Source of the DNA: Kribbella sp. VKM Ac-2569
GTDB lineage: Bacteria > Actinomycetota > Actinomycetes > Propionibacteriales > Kribbellaceae
Assembly: GCF_004216905.1 (NCBI RefSeq)
Contig: NZ_SGXJ01000001.1
Coordinates: 1,302,001-1,366,000 of the forward strand
Direction: 5' to 3'
Length of the DNA: 64,000 nucleotides
Under the pieces are notes generated by a model. That model saw only the letters and a program-made list of their open reading frames with translations. It was not told the DNA's origin and did no database searches. How positions within the stretch are numbered: the stretch's first letter is position 1; each line of letters opens with the position of its first letter. Made by a program: the position numbers and the translations under genes. Of this stretch, positions 44,085-52,716 are shown piece after piece.

Positions 44085-44093
44085 AGGTGGGGT

Positions 44094-44133
44094 GAGCCCA
44101 TCGCGTCCCCTCGTTGGAGGACGCGATGGGCTC
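44094..44133. terminator. bidirectional hairpin terminator
   Basis: GAGCCCATCGCGTCC (44094-44108) pairs perfectly over 15 bp with 44119-44133, loop 10 nt, followed by TATTT. It serves the sigma operon, and its edge touches the stop codon of the convergent MarC gene. Confidence 0.88.
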
Positions 44134-44744
44134 TATTTCGCCGCGAGTACGCCGTGGGTAACTAGTTCGACGCCGATCGCCAGCGTGAGGAAGCCGATGA
44201 TCCGGCTGAGGGCACCCAGGCCCGTAGGGCCGAGCTTGTCGACGAGCGGCGTACCGAAGCGCAGCAGCGCCGCCACGAGAGCGGCGATCACGACCGACGC
44301 CACGATCACGCTCAGCCGGTTGGCGATCCCGGGGTGCCGTGCGGTCAGAGCGATCACCACGCCGATCGCACCCGGACCGGCGATCAACGGCAGCGCCATC
44401 GGCGAGAACGAGACGTCCGGCTTGGCCGCCCCGTGCGTCTTCTCGTCCTCGGTCAGGGTCTCCCGGGCCACGATCATGCCGAAGCCGGAGTGCGCGACCA
44501 CCAGACCGCCGGCGATCTGCAGTGCGGGCAAACCGATGCCCAGCCCTTCCAGCACGAGCGTGCCGAGCAGCGCGAAGACAGTCAGGATCGCCAGGACGTA
44601 GACGCCGGTCATCACCGCCTGGCGTTTCATCGCGGCGCGCTCGACGCCGTCCGTCAGACCTGCGAAGGTGGCCAGCGCGCCGATCGGGTTCATGATCGGC
44701 AACAATGCAGCCAACGCCGAAACCGCAACGTGTACGGGCTCCAC
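44133..44744 (-). CDS. MarC-family integral membrane protein
   Basis: 203 aa from GTG 44744. Six predicted helices: HVAVSALAALLPIMNPIGAL, VLAILTVFALLGTLVLEGLG, LQIAGGLVVAHSGFGMIV, LPLIAGPGAIGVVIAL, SVIVASVVIAALVAALLRFG and GALSRIIGFLTLAIGVELV. The PIMNPIGAL and PLIAGPGAI repeats are MarC hallmarks. Despite the name the family is not established in multiple antibiotic resistance; function unknown. It is divergent from the thioesterase gene, 35 bp apart. Confidence 0.88.
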   Translation of the reverse strand: MEPVHVAVSALAALLPIMNPIGALATFAGLTDGVERAAMKRQAVMTGVYVLAILTVFALLGTLVLEGLGIGLPALQIAGGLVVAHSGFGMIVARETLTEDEKTHGAAKPDVSFSPMALPLIAGPGAIGVVIALTARHPGIANRLSVIVASVVIAALVAALLRFGTPLVDKLGPTGLGALSRIIGFLTLAIGVELVTHGVLAAK

Positions 44745-44779
44745 GGTCGGGAGCGTACACGGCTCAGAGAGGACCTGCC

Positions 44780-45130
44780 GTGCGCCACGAGGTGACCGCC
44801 GCCGACACCGCACTCGCCGTGGGCAGCGGCGACGTCGAGGTCCTCGCGACTCCCCGCCTGATCACCTGGCTGGAGTACACGACCGCCCAACTCGCTCTGA
44901 GCGCGCTCGATCCCGGCCAGACCTCGGTCGGTACGTCGGTTCGCATCCGCCACCGGTTGCCGACCCGGGTCGGCGACACCGTGGACGTCGCTGCGGACGG
45001 CCCTGAAGTGGACGGCCGCCACCTGCGCTTCCAGGTCCGCGCGACCAACTCGGCCGGCCAATTGATCGCGGACGGCGAGCTCGAACGCGTCGTCGTCGAC
45101 CGCGAACGCTTCCTCGCGAACGTCCCCTAG
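44780..45130 (+). CDS. hotdog-fold thioesterase (FlK-like)
   Basis: 116 aa from GTG 44780 (agagagga site). [20 protein letters not shown] opening, helix [20 protein letters not shown] with the catalytic-type Thr and Glu, and [19 protein letters not shown] with the His, the T-E-H set of fluoroacetyl-CoA-thioesterase-like proteins. Probably hydrolyses or binds a short acyl-CoA; true fluoroacetyl-CoA activity is unlikely without an organofluorine context. The stop overlaps the convergent CDF gene by 4 bp. Confidence 0.8.
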   Translation: MRHEVTAADTALAVGSGDVEVLATPRLITWLEYTTAQLALSALDPGQTSVGTSVRIRHRLPTRVGDTVDVAADGPEVDGRHLRFQVRATNSAGQLIADGELERVVVDRERFLANVP

Positions 45131-46119
45131 ACGGGTCGCTCGACGTACCAGGTAGGCAGCTCGCCGGGCTGGAGGCTGGTCGGGTCGCCGGGACGGGAGA
45201 GTGTGAGGATCGCCTGCTGGATCTCCGGGCGGGCGTTCAGCGCGTCCTCGATCGCGTAGAGGCGGGCGGCGACCTCGGACTCGACGTCGTTGCCGACGAC
45301 GTCGACCGCGGCGACCAGGAAGATCCGGTCGGCGCCGACCCACTCCATGTGCAGGAAGCTGATCCGCTCGATGTCCTGGTGCGCGAGCAGGGCGCGGAGC
45401 ACCCGGTTCCGGGCCAGCGGCGTGACCGCTTCACCGGTCAGGAAGTCCATGTTCCGGCTGATCAGGAACAGCGCGACACAGCCGAGCAGGATCCCGACCA
45501 CGATCGAGCCGATCGCGTCCCAGACCGCGTTGCCGGTCAGTTGATGCAGCAGGATCGCGAGTGCCGCGATCAGGATGCCGATCAGCGCGGACAGGTCTTC
45601 GACGAACACCGCCCGGAGCACCGGGTTCGACGTCAGCCGCACGTACCGCCACGGGCGCAGCATCCGCTCCAGCGCACCGGCCTTCGTCTGCCGCAGCGCC
45701 TGCGTGAACGAGATCCCCTCGAGCACGAACGAGACCCCGAGCACGGCGTACGCCCAGCTGTACGACGTGCCTTCGGCCTCACCGTGCTGCAGCGACTGGA
45801 TGCCGTGCCACACCGAGACCGCGGCGCCGACCGTGAACAGCCCGAACGCGGCGAACATCGACCAGATGTACCCGACCCGCCCGTACCCGAGCGGATGCGA
45901 CTGGTCGGCCGGCTTCCGCGCCCGCCGCTCCCCCACCAGCAGGAACACTTCGTTGCCGGTGTCGGCCCATGAGTGCGCCGCCTCCGCCGTCATCGAGGCG
46001 GATCCGGTGATCACGGCGACCACCGTCTTGGCGACGGCGATCAGCAGGTTCGCGGCGAGCGCGACCAGCACCGTCAGGAGGCTCTCGCCACCGGACGCGT
46101 CGTCCTCCGAGCTGCTCAC
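45127..46119 (-). CDS. cation diffusion facilitator (CDF) family transporter
   Basis: 330 aa. Six helices with the helix-2 motif [15 protein letters not shown] (H49, D53) and the helix-5 motif [11 protein letters not shown], the metal-site pair of CDF exporters, then a cytoplasmic C-terminal domain ([20 protein letters not shown]). Exports divalent cations (Zn, Mn, Co or Fe) in exchange for protons. The helix-2/helix-5 residues (H-D/E-D) differ from the zinc-type pattern, so metal choice is open. Monocistronic, next to the two-component genes on the same strand. Confidence 0.88.
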   Translation of the reverse strand: MSSSEDDASGGESLLTVLVALAANLLIAVAKTVVAVITGSASMTAEAAHSWADTGNEVFLLVGERRARKPADQSHPLGYGRVGYIWSMFAAFGLFTVGAAVSVWHGIQSLQHGEAEGTSYSWAYAVLGVSFVLEGISFTQALRQTKAGALERMLRPWRYVRLTSNPVLRAVFVEDLSALIGILIAALAILLHQLTGNAVWDAIGSIVVGILLGCVALFLISRNMDFLTGEAVTPLARNRVLRALLAHQDIERISFLHMEWVGADRIFLVAAVDVVGNDVESEVAARLYAIEDALNARPEIQQAILTLSRPGDPTSLQPGELPTWYVERPV

Positions 46120-46132
46120 AGTCAGACCTTAC

Positions 46133-46753
46133 TCAGCTGACTGGCCGGATGATGCGCTGTTCGATCGCGCGTGCCACGGCCGCTGCTCTGTTGTCCACCT
46201 CCAGCTTCGAGTAGATGTGCGCCAAGTGAGACTTGATCGTCGCCTCGCTGACATAGAGCTTCTTGGCCATTTCGCGGTTCGCCTTGCCGGTGGCGAGCAG
46301 GCCGAGGATCTCCACCTCGCGCTCGGTCAGCGTCGGGCCGGAGCGTCGTACCAGCCGTGCAGCGACGGCCGGAGCTAGCACTGTTTCGCCGCGGGCGGTG
46401 CCGCGGATCGCGCGGAAGAGGTCCTCCGGCGGCGCGTCCTTCAGCAGGTAGCCGGAGGCCCCCGCGTCGATCGCGCTCATGATGTCGGCCTCGGTGTCGT
46501 ACGTCGTCAGCACCAGCACGTACGGCGGCTCGGCCAGGGCACGCAGGCGTGCGGTGACCTCCGCTCCGCCGGCGCCCGCGCCGAGGTTGAGATCCATCAG
46601 CACGACGTCCGGGTGCAGGGCCGCGACGAGTTGCTCCGCGCTGTGCGCATCCGAGGCCTCGCCGACAACGGTCAGGTCATCCTGCCCCTCGAGCAGCGCC
46701 CGGACTCCCGCGCGCACCACGGGATGATCGTCGACCAGGGCGACCCGGATCAT
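46133..46753 (-). CDS. NarL/LuxR-type response regulator
   Basis: 206 aa. Receiver domain (~1-120): acidic pair VDDHPVVRAG, phospho-Asp in VVLMDLNLG (~54), and a Lys in YLLKDAPPEDL. C-terminal LuxR HTH (LTEREVEILGLLATGKANRE; VSEATIKSHLAHIYSKLEV). It overlaps the kinase gene by 4 bp, so the two are a cognate pair. Target genes unknown; the CDF gene 13 bp downstream might be co-transcribed. Confidence 0.93.
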   Translation of the reverse strand: MIRVALVDDHPVVRAGVRALLEGQDDLTVVGEASDAHSAEQLVAALHPDVVLMDLNLGAGAGGAEVTARLRALAEPPYVLVLTTYDTEADIMSAIDAGASGYLLKDAPPEDLFRAIRGTARGETVLAPAVAARLVRRSGPTLTEREVEILGLLATGKANREMAKKLYVSEATIKSHLAHIYSKLEVDNRAAAVARAIEQRIIRPVS

Positions 46754-47937
46754 GGGCGCTCCGGCGTCGTTGGTGGCGCCATCGTAGGTAGCGGGATCGA
46801 TGCGGCCAGCGCCGTACCATCTCCCGGTTCACTCTCCAGCACCAGCGTTCCTCCCAGTTGTCTCAGCCGTTCTCGGATTCCGGCCAGTCCATGACCGCGG
46901 TCGGAATCGATCTTGACATGAGATCGCGGAATGCCCCGGCCGTTATCCACAACGTCGAGAACCACCGCGTCCGGGTGGTAGGTGAGCGTCACCACGACCG
47001 CTTTCGCGTGCGCGTGTTCGAGGACATTCGCGAGTGCGCCACGGGCTGTGCGGAGCAGTGCTGTCTCCACCTCCGAGTCGAGCGTGACCGGCGTACCGTG
47101 CACCTGCACGTTGACGTTGACGTCTGCGTGGGCCGCCCAACGCTCACAGGTCTTGCGGAGTGCTTCCGGTAGACCAGCCGCGAGCTCAGCCGGTGCCAGA
47201 TCGCGGACTACCCTCCTGGCCTCGTCCAGTCCGTCGCGTGCCGTGGCTGCGGCCTGGGCTGCGTGCTCACGTGCGGCGTCCGGTCTGTCGTCCCACTCGC
47301 GTTCCGCGGCCTGGAGCAGCAGGTTGATGCTCGACAGGCCTTGCGCCACGCTGTCGTGGATCTCGCGCGACAGCCGCGCCCGCTCGGCTATGACGCCGGC
47401 CTGGTGCTGTGCGTCGGCCAGATCGCCTTGTGCTGCGTGCAGCTCGTCCAGTAGGGCCTGTCTGGCCAGTGCGTCCCGCTCCAGCGCCCGATAGGCGCCT
47501 ACGGCAAGCACTGCGACGCAGACCGGGCCTAGGACGATGGTCGGGTCCAGCCGGTCGGTCATCCGGGTCCACTGCACCACAGTGACGACCACCATGCCCG
47601 CAACGACCAGACAGGCCGGCCGGAACGACAGGATGCGCAGGGCAACGAAAGACAGCGGCACTGCGCACCAGGCGAACGACGGCGCCAGTAACACCAGCGC
47701 GCACCACTCCACGACCAGCAACGCCAGCCAGACCCAGCTGGGCAGCAGGCGGTAGGCGGCGTACGTCGCCAGCAGCACTACTGCCCCGACCAGCACCCAC
47801 GGTCCACGGTCGTCGAACCCGTGTCCTGTGAGGTACCGGATCGCCGACGCCAGCACGAGGACCACCAGTGCCGCGTGCAGTGCGGTCACCAGCCGGGTCG
47901 CGTGACTCAGGATCGACGGGGTGTGTGCAGTAGACAT
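46750..47937 (-). CDS. NarL-type sensor histidine kinase
   Basis: 395 aa from ATG 47937 (further in-frame starts exist up to 48009, none with a good ribosome site). The N-terminal membrane domain has about five to six helices (LVTALHAALVVLVLASAIRY; LVGAVVLLATYAAYRLL; ILSFRPACLVVAGMVVVTVV), with no large extracellular sensor. Then HisKA_3 with the phospho-His in LSREIHDSVAQGLSSINLL and HATPase motifs DNGRGIPRSH and GHGLAGIRERL. Signal unknown; small membrane sensors like this often respond to envelope stress. Confidence 0.9.
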   Translation of the reverse strand: MSTAHTPSILSHATRLVTALHAALVVLVLASAIRYLTGHGFDDRGPWVLVGAVVLLATYAAYRLLPSWVWLALLVVEWCALVLLAPSFAWCAVPLSFVALRILSFRPACLVVAGMVVVTVVQWTRMTDRLDPTIVLGPVCVAVLAVGAYRALERDALARQALLDELHAAQGDLADAQHQAGVIAERARLSREIHDSVAQGLSSINLLLQAAEREWDDRPDAAREHAAQAAATARDGLDEARRVVRDLAPAELAAGLPEALRKTCERWAAHADVNVNVQVHGTPVTLDSEVETALLRTARGALANVLEHAHAKAVVVTLTYHPDAVVLDVVDNGRGIPRSHVKIDSDRGHGLAGIRERLRQLGGTLVLESEPGDGTALAASIPLPTMAPPTTPERP

Positions 47938-48081
47938 GTTCAGCTGATCGTAGGCCGCGTAGACCCGGTTCCGAATCATCCGTTCGGCTATCGATTGGTG
48001 GCCGAACACCCGTCGTACGGCGAGCCCGGCGGACGGAGGCTGGAGGCAGCTCGAAATCCACCGACCGATTCAGGGGTCCAG

Positions 48082-49035
48082 ATGTCTGTCCGTTCGCTGT
48101 CCGCCACCCTCGCGCTGTCCGCCACGCTGCTCGGCGCCGGGACCTCGACGGCCTTCGCCGCCCGGCCGACGACTTACGAGCTGCCCGGTGACGCCGGCGG
48201 CTCGAAGTTCGAGGGCATCGGGTACGACGCGCGTACCAAGAACTATTACGTGTCCGAGACCACCGGCGGCGAGATCCACCGCGGTCAGCTCCGCTCCGGC
48301 GACGCTGTCGAGTGGCTGAAGGGCGACGGCACCGACGGCCGCTGGACCGCCCGCGGCGTGAACGTCGACTCCCAGGGCCGGGTGTACGTCGCCGGCGGGC
48401 CGAACGGGATCGACCACCCGGGCGCGCCGGACCTCTGGGTGTACGACCGGGACGGGCAACTGCTGGCCGCGCTGCGGACCGGCGTACCGAACGCATTCCT
48501 GAACGACCTCGTGATCGGGCCGGACGGCGCGGCGTACTTCACGAACTCGAACGCTCCGCAGATCTTCCGGGTCGCCGAGCAGCACGGCCGGTGGACCGTC
48601 ACGACCTGGGCCGACGCGACCGGGACCATCGAGACGGCGACCGGCTTCAACCTCGGCGGGATCGTGCTGTCACCGGACCGCCAGGCACTGGTCGTGGCCC
48701 AGGGCAACGTCGGCAAGCTGTGGCGGTTCGACCTGCGGACGGCGAAGGCCAGCGCGATCGACACCGCCGGCGCGGACCTCGTGAACGCCGACGGCCTCGT
48801 CCAGCAGGGCGACAGCCTCTGGGTCGTGCGCAACTTCTCGAAGGTGCTGAGCACGCTGCAGTTGTCGGCCGACGGCCGGACCGCACGGCTGGTGTCCGCG
48901 ACGCCGACCGACCCGGACCGGGTGCTGACGACCGCGAAGCTCGCCCAGGGACGCCTGTTGGTGGTCGACAGCAAGTTCGACGAGGCGACCGCGATCCCGC
49001 CGTACCAGGTCATCACCCTGAATCCGCGCCGATGA
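48082..49035 (+). CDS. secreted SMP-30/gluconolactonase-like beta-propeller protein
   Basis: 317 aa from ATG 48082. Sec signal peptide (RSLSATLALSATLLGAGTST, cleavage near AFA), then beta-propeller blades: GGSKFEGIGYDARTKNYYVS, RGVNVDSQGRVYVAGGPNG, FLNDLVIGPDGAAYFTNSN, GIVLSPDRQALVVAQGNVGK, ADGLVQQGDSLWVVRNF. Such propellers act as lactonases or binding proteins; metal-site residues (Glu, Asn, Asp) are plausible but activity is not assignable. It overlaps the ankyrin lipoprotein gene by 4 bp, implying a shared exported function. Confidence 0.8.
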   Translation: MSVRSLSATLALSATLLGAGTSTAFAARPTTYELPGDAGGSKFEGIGYDARTKNYYVSETTGGEIHRGQLRSGDAVEWLKGDGTDGRWTARGVNVDSQGRVYVAGGPNGIDHPGAPDLWVYDRDGQLLAALRTGVPNAFLNDLVIGPDGAAYFTNSNAPQIFRVAEQHGRWTVTTWADATGTIETATGFNLGGIVLSPDRQALVVAQGNVGKLWRFDLRTAKASAIDTAGADLVNADGLVQQGDSLWVVRNFSKVLSTLQLSADGRTARLVSATPTDPDRVLTTAKLAQGRLLVVDSKFDEATAIPPYQVITLNPRR

Positions 49036-50243
49036 AGCGCCGTCCGATCACCGTGGTCGCCGTCCTGCTGATGGCGGTGACCACCGCATGTTCCACGGAG
49101 ACCAGCAGCGCGCCCGCTGCATCACCTACTAGTTCGCCCTCTAGGAGTGCCGCTGTGCCGTCCGCCGTCGACCGTCAGCTGATCGCCGCCGCCTGGAAGA
49201 ACGACGTGGCCGAGGCCAAGCGCCTGATCACCGCGGGCGCGAACGTCAACGCAGTCGACGACACCGTCCAGAGCGCGTTCCTGATCGCCGCGAGCGAGGG
49301 CTACCTTGAGCTCCTCGACCTGACCCTCGCGCACGGTGCCGACGTCCGCAGCCTCGACAGCTACCACGGTACGGCGCTGATCCGGGCGGCCGAGCGCGGT
49401 CACGCCGCCGTGGTCGGCCGACTGATCAAGGCCGGCGTGGAGGTCAATCACGTCAACAACCTCGGCTGGACCGCCCTGCACGAGGCAGTCATCCTGGGGA
49501 AGGGCACGCCGGCGTACGTCGACACCGTGCGGCTCCTGATCGCGGGCGGGGCCGACCGCACGAAGCCAGCCGTCAACGACGGCGCCACGCCGGTGCAGGC
49601 CGCGAAGGACCGCGGCCAGACAGGGGTCAGCGCTGCACTCGACACCCAGGCAAAGGCCGACGCGCTGCTGGATGCTGCGTCCACCGGTGACGCAAACAAG
49701 GCCGCGGCGGCGCTCGCTGCCGGTGCACCGATCGAGTCCCGCGACGACCAACGCCGTACGGCGTTGTTGCTCGCCGCACTCAACGACCGGGTCGAGGTCG
49801 CCAGGCTGCTCGTCGCACTCGGTGCCGATCCCGACGCACAGGACGACCGGCAGGACTCCGCCTGGCTGGTCACCGGCGTCACCGGGAGCGTGGCGATGCT
49901 GGAGACGCTGCTGCCCGCGAACCCGGACCTGACGCTGCGGAACCGCTTCGGCGGCATCTCGGTTATCCCGGCCAGCGAGCGCGGCCACGTCGACTATGTC
50001 CGGCGAGTCATCAAGATGAAGATCAACATCAACCACGTCAACAACCTCGGTTGGACGGCTCTGCTCGAGGCGATCATCCTCGGCAAGGGCACAGAGCAGT
50101 GGCAGGACATCGTCAAGATCCTCATCGACGCCGGCGCCAACCCCAACCTGCCCGACGCCGAGGGCGTCAGCCCGCTGAGGCACGCCGAGTCCCACGGCTA
50201 CGACGAAATCGCAAAAACCCTCCGCGCCGCCGGGGCGCGCTAG
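49032..50243 (+). CDS. ankyrin-repeat lipoprotein with internal duplication
   Basis: 403 aa from ATG 49032 (ATGA overlap). Lipoprotein signal with lipobox AVTTAC (Cys ~20), a Ser/Pro/Ala linker, then about ten ankyrin repeats. Two modules are related: VNHVNNLGWTALHEAVILGK (~138) recurs as INHVNNLGWTALLEAIILGK (~337), each near the end of a half. Anchored outside the cytoplasmic membrane, it probably binds proteins. Extracytoplasmic ankyrin proteins are often protective partners of catalase- or enzyme-like proteins; here the partner may be the co-translated propeller (inference). Confidence 0.88.
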   Translation: MKRRPITVVAVLLMAVTTACSTETSSAPAASPTSSPSRSAAVPSAVDRQLIAAAWKNDVAEAKRLITAGANVNAVDDTVQSAFLIAASEGYLELLDLTLAHGADVRSLDSYHGTALIRAAERGHAAVVGRLIKAGVEVNHVNNLGWTALHEAVILGKGTPAYVDTVRLLIAGGADRTKPAVNDGATPVQAAKDRGQTGVSAALDTQAKADALLDAASTGDANKAAAALAAGAPIESRDDQRRTALLLAALNDRVEVARLLVALGADPDAQDDRQDSAWLVTGVTGSVAMLETLLPANPDLTLRNRFGGISVIPASERGHVDYVRRVIKMKININHVNNLGWTALLEAIILGKGTEQWQDIVKILIDAGANPNLPDAEGVSPLRHAESHGYDEIAKTLRAAGAR

Positions 50244-51961
50244 TCGCGGGTGAGGCAGCGGGACGGGAGTTCGAACCAGCGGAGGTGGTCGAAATCGGTG
50301 TTGACGTGACCCTCGGGGTCGGTGCTGTCCTGCTGACAGGTGGACAGGAGGTCGCGGGCCTCGGCGAGGTAGTCGTCGAGGGCGGACTCGGGAGCCGTGT
50401 GGTCGTGGCGCGGATACCTGAGCTTGCCGTCGGCGTCGTACCCGACCTGGGAGAGCCGCAACGGCGGCTCCACCGGACCGCGGCGGTGCCGCCACAGGCC
50501 GTTGGCCGGGTCGAAACGGTAGTCGCCGAGCAGCCGCCAGCCCTCGCGGGCGACAAGCTGGACGGCCTCGACGACGTACGTGAAGACGGCGTCCGAGATG
50601 AAGTAGTTGAAGTTGACCCGCACCCAGCCGGGCTTGATCCCCTCGCAGCCGTGCAGGATCTCCTCCTCGAACTCGTGCGACCGGTCGAGGTCGATCCCGA
50701 GCAGAAGGTGACCGTACGGGCCCGCACACGAGCAGCCGCCGCGGGACTGGATGCCGAACAGGTCGTTCAGCAGCGCGACCACGAAGTTGTGATGCAGGTA
50801 CCGTCCCGACGGTGCCTTGACTACGAACGACACGATCGACAGCCGCTCGGCGTCCAGATTGCCGAGGATCTGCAGATTCGGCTCCGCCTTCCACGCCTCG
50901 ACCGCGCGCCGCAGGTACGCGTCCTCGTGTGCGCGGATCACGTCGATTCCGACCGCCTGCTTCAGCTGGAACGCCAGCCCGGCACGGATCGACCCGATGA
51001 TCGCCGGCGTCCCGCCCTCCTCGCGGTGCACCGGGTCGTCCAGGTACCGATGCTCGAGCGGGTTCACATACGCAACGGTTCCCCCACCCGGTACGTCGGG
51101 TACCCGGTTGCGGAGCAGCTCGCGGCGCGCAACGAGTACGCCGGGCGTCCCCGGGCCGCCGATCAACTTGTGCGGGCTGAGGAAGATCGCGTCCTTGTAC
51201 GACAACGGGTCCTGGTCGCGTCCGCCGTACATCTCGATCTCGACGTACGGCGCGGCCGCGGCACAGTCCCAGAACGACAGCGCGCCGTACCGATGCAGGA
51301 GCGCGGAGACGCGCTGCGTGTTGCTGACGATGCCGGTGACGTTGCTCGCCGCCGAGAACGAGCCGATCTTGAGCGGACGGTCGACGTACTCGCGCAGTCT
51401 CGCCTCGAGCTGGTCGATGTCGATATGACCGTCCGTGTCCTGGGAGATCACCACCACGTCGGCGATCGACTCGCGCCAGGGCAGCTCGTTCGAGTGGTGC
51501 TCGTACGGGCCGATGAACACGACCGGTCGCTGCTCCAACGGGATCTGGTCGGTCAGGTGATACGTGTCGTCGAGCTCGGCCGGGATCCGCAGGCCCATGA
51601 TCCCGATCAGCTTGTCGATCGCCCCGGTCGCGCCGGAGCCGCAGAAGATCACCGCGGTCTCGTCGTCCCCGCCGACGCTGTTGTGGATGATGCGCCGGGC
51701 GTCCTCACGCAGCCGGGTCGTCTGCAGACCGGTCCCGCTCGACTCGGTGTGAGTGTTCGCGTACCGCGGGAGAACCTCTTCGCGGATGAAGTCCTCCAGG
51801 AAGGTCAGGGCCCGCCCGGACGCGGTGTAGTCGGCGTACGTGACGCGGCGCGGACCGTACGGCCCCGGCATCACCTGGTCGTCACCGATCACCGATGCCC
51901 GGATCCGCCGCAGCAACGGCGACTCCGGCGGCATCGCCGCTGTTTCCCCCTGGCTGTTCAT
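50240..51961 (-). CDS. class V aminotransferase (cysteine-desulfurase-like PLP enzyme)
   Basis: 573 aa, longer than SufS/IscS (~400). Fold-type I PLP domain: YADYTASGRALTFLEDFI, TGLQTTRLREDARRII, GSGATGAIDKL, GPYEHHSNELPWRES, Schiff-base Lys in IFLSPHKLIGGPGTPGVLV, and FGIQSRGGCSCAGPYG, whose Cys is positioned like the desulfurase loop. The C-terminal ~130 residues (from about WRLLGDYRFDP) are extra. ATG 51934 with a better ribosome site would shorten it by nine residues. Not near suf or isc genes; substrate unknown. Divergent from tenA, 92 bp apart. Confidence 0.82.
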   Translation of the reverse strand: MNSQGETAAMPPESPLLRRIRASVIGDDQVMPGPYGPRRVTYADYTASGRALTFLEDFIREEVLPRYANTHTESSGTGLQTTRLREDARRIIHNSVGGDDETAVIFCGSGATGAIDKLIGIMGLRIPAELDDTYHLTDQIPLEQRPVVFIGPYEHHSNELPWRESIADVVVISQDTDGHIDIDQLEARLREYVDRPLKIGSFSAASNVTGIVSNTQRVSALLHRYGALSFWDCAAAAPYVEIEMYGGRDQDPLSYKDAIFLSPHKLIGGPGTPGVLVARRELLRNRVPDVPGGGTVAYVNPLEHRYLDDPVHREEGGTPAIIGSIRAGLAFQLKQAVGIDVIRAHEDAYLRRAVEAWKAEPNLQILGNLDAERLSIVSFVVKAPSGRYLHHNFVVALLNDLFGIQSRGGCSCAGPYGHLLLGIDLDRSHEFEEEILHGCEGIKPGWVRVNFNYFISDAVFTYVVEAVQLVAREGWRLLGDYRFDPANGLWRHRRGPVEPPLRLSQVGYDADGKLRYPRHDHTAPESALDDYLAEARDLLSTCQQDSTDPEGHVNTDFDHLRWFELPSRCLTRD

Positions 51962-52053
51962 GTCTCAGAGTATGGCCAGGAAGTGATCTGCGTCTCGTCC
52001 TGACAGCCTGCCCTCTGGATAGGGTCGGTGCCAGTCGACGGCGAGGAGTGGGG

Positions 52054-52716
52054 ATGACGTTTTCCAGCGAGCTGTGGGAACGCGGGGCGGCCTCCGTGTA
52101 CGACGAGATCGTCCAGCACCCGTTCATCACCGGGCTCACCGACGGCACCCTCGACCACGACGCGTTCCGGTACTTCATCGTCCAGGACAGCCACTACCTC
52201 CGCGCGTACTCGCGGGCGCTCAGCCTGATCGCCGGCCGCGCACTCGACGAGGACGCGGTCAGCATGTTCGCGCTGCACGCCGCCAACGCGATCGCGGTCG
52301 AGCGGGAGTTGCACACGTCGTTGCTGGCGTCGCTGGGGCTGACTGCGGAAGACGTGGACAGGGCCGGCTCCGGTCCGACTACCACGGCGTACATGTCCTA
52401 CCTGACGGCTGTGTGCGCCACAGGCACGTACGCCGAGGCCGTGGCCGCCGTACTGCCCTGCTACTGGATCTACCGGGACGTGGGGCGGGAGCTGCTCAAG
52501 CGGTCGTCACCGGACCCGGCGTACCGCAAGTGGATCGAGACGTACGGCTCCGAGGAGTTCGACGCTGTAGTCGAGTCAGTGCTCGCCGTCACGGACAAGC
52601 TGGACGTGGGAGCCGCGGAGCGGGAACGTTGTCACCAGCACTTCGCTATGACGTGCCGCTACGAATGGATGTTCTGGGACGCCGCGTACCACAAGCTGGA
52701 TTGGCCGGTGGGATGA
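52054..52716 (+). CDS. tenA: TenA-family thiaminase II / aminopyrimidine aminohydrolase
   Basis: 220 aa from ATG 52054 (gaggagtgggg site). All-helical TenA fold: FSSELWERGAASVYDEIVQH, YFIVQDSHYLRAYSRALS, nucleophile Cys in VLPCYWIYRDVG (C136) and late Glu in YEWMFWDAAYHKLDWP. It salvages the pyrimidine of degraded thiamine for resynthesis. No TPP riboswitch is visible upstream. Translationally coupled (ATGA) to an FAD oxidoreductase gene, an unusual partner, so a different degradative role is possible. Confidence 0.9.
   Translation: MTFSSELWERGAASVYDEIVQHPFITGLTDGTLDHDAFRYFIVQDSHYLRAYSRALSLIAGRALDEDAVSMFALHAANAIAVERELHTSLLASLGLTAEDVDRAGSGPTTTAYMSYLTAVCATGTYAEAVAAVLPCYWIYRDVGRELLKRSSPDPAYRKWIETYGSEEFDAVVESVLAVTDKLDVGAAERERCHQHFAMTCRYEWMFWDAAYHKLDWPVG

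Noticed and set aside
44780..45130. Fluoroacetyl-CoA resistance by the FlK-like thioesterase
   Set aside because: Only the generic catalytic pattern is shared; no organofluorine genes are nearby.
51962..52053. TPP riboswitch upstream of tenA
   Set aside because: The leader is under 100 nt and lacks the paired THI-box elements; a CTGAGA-like string occurs only on the opposite strand, next to another start codon.
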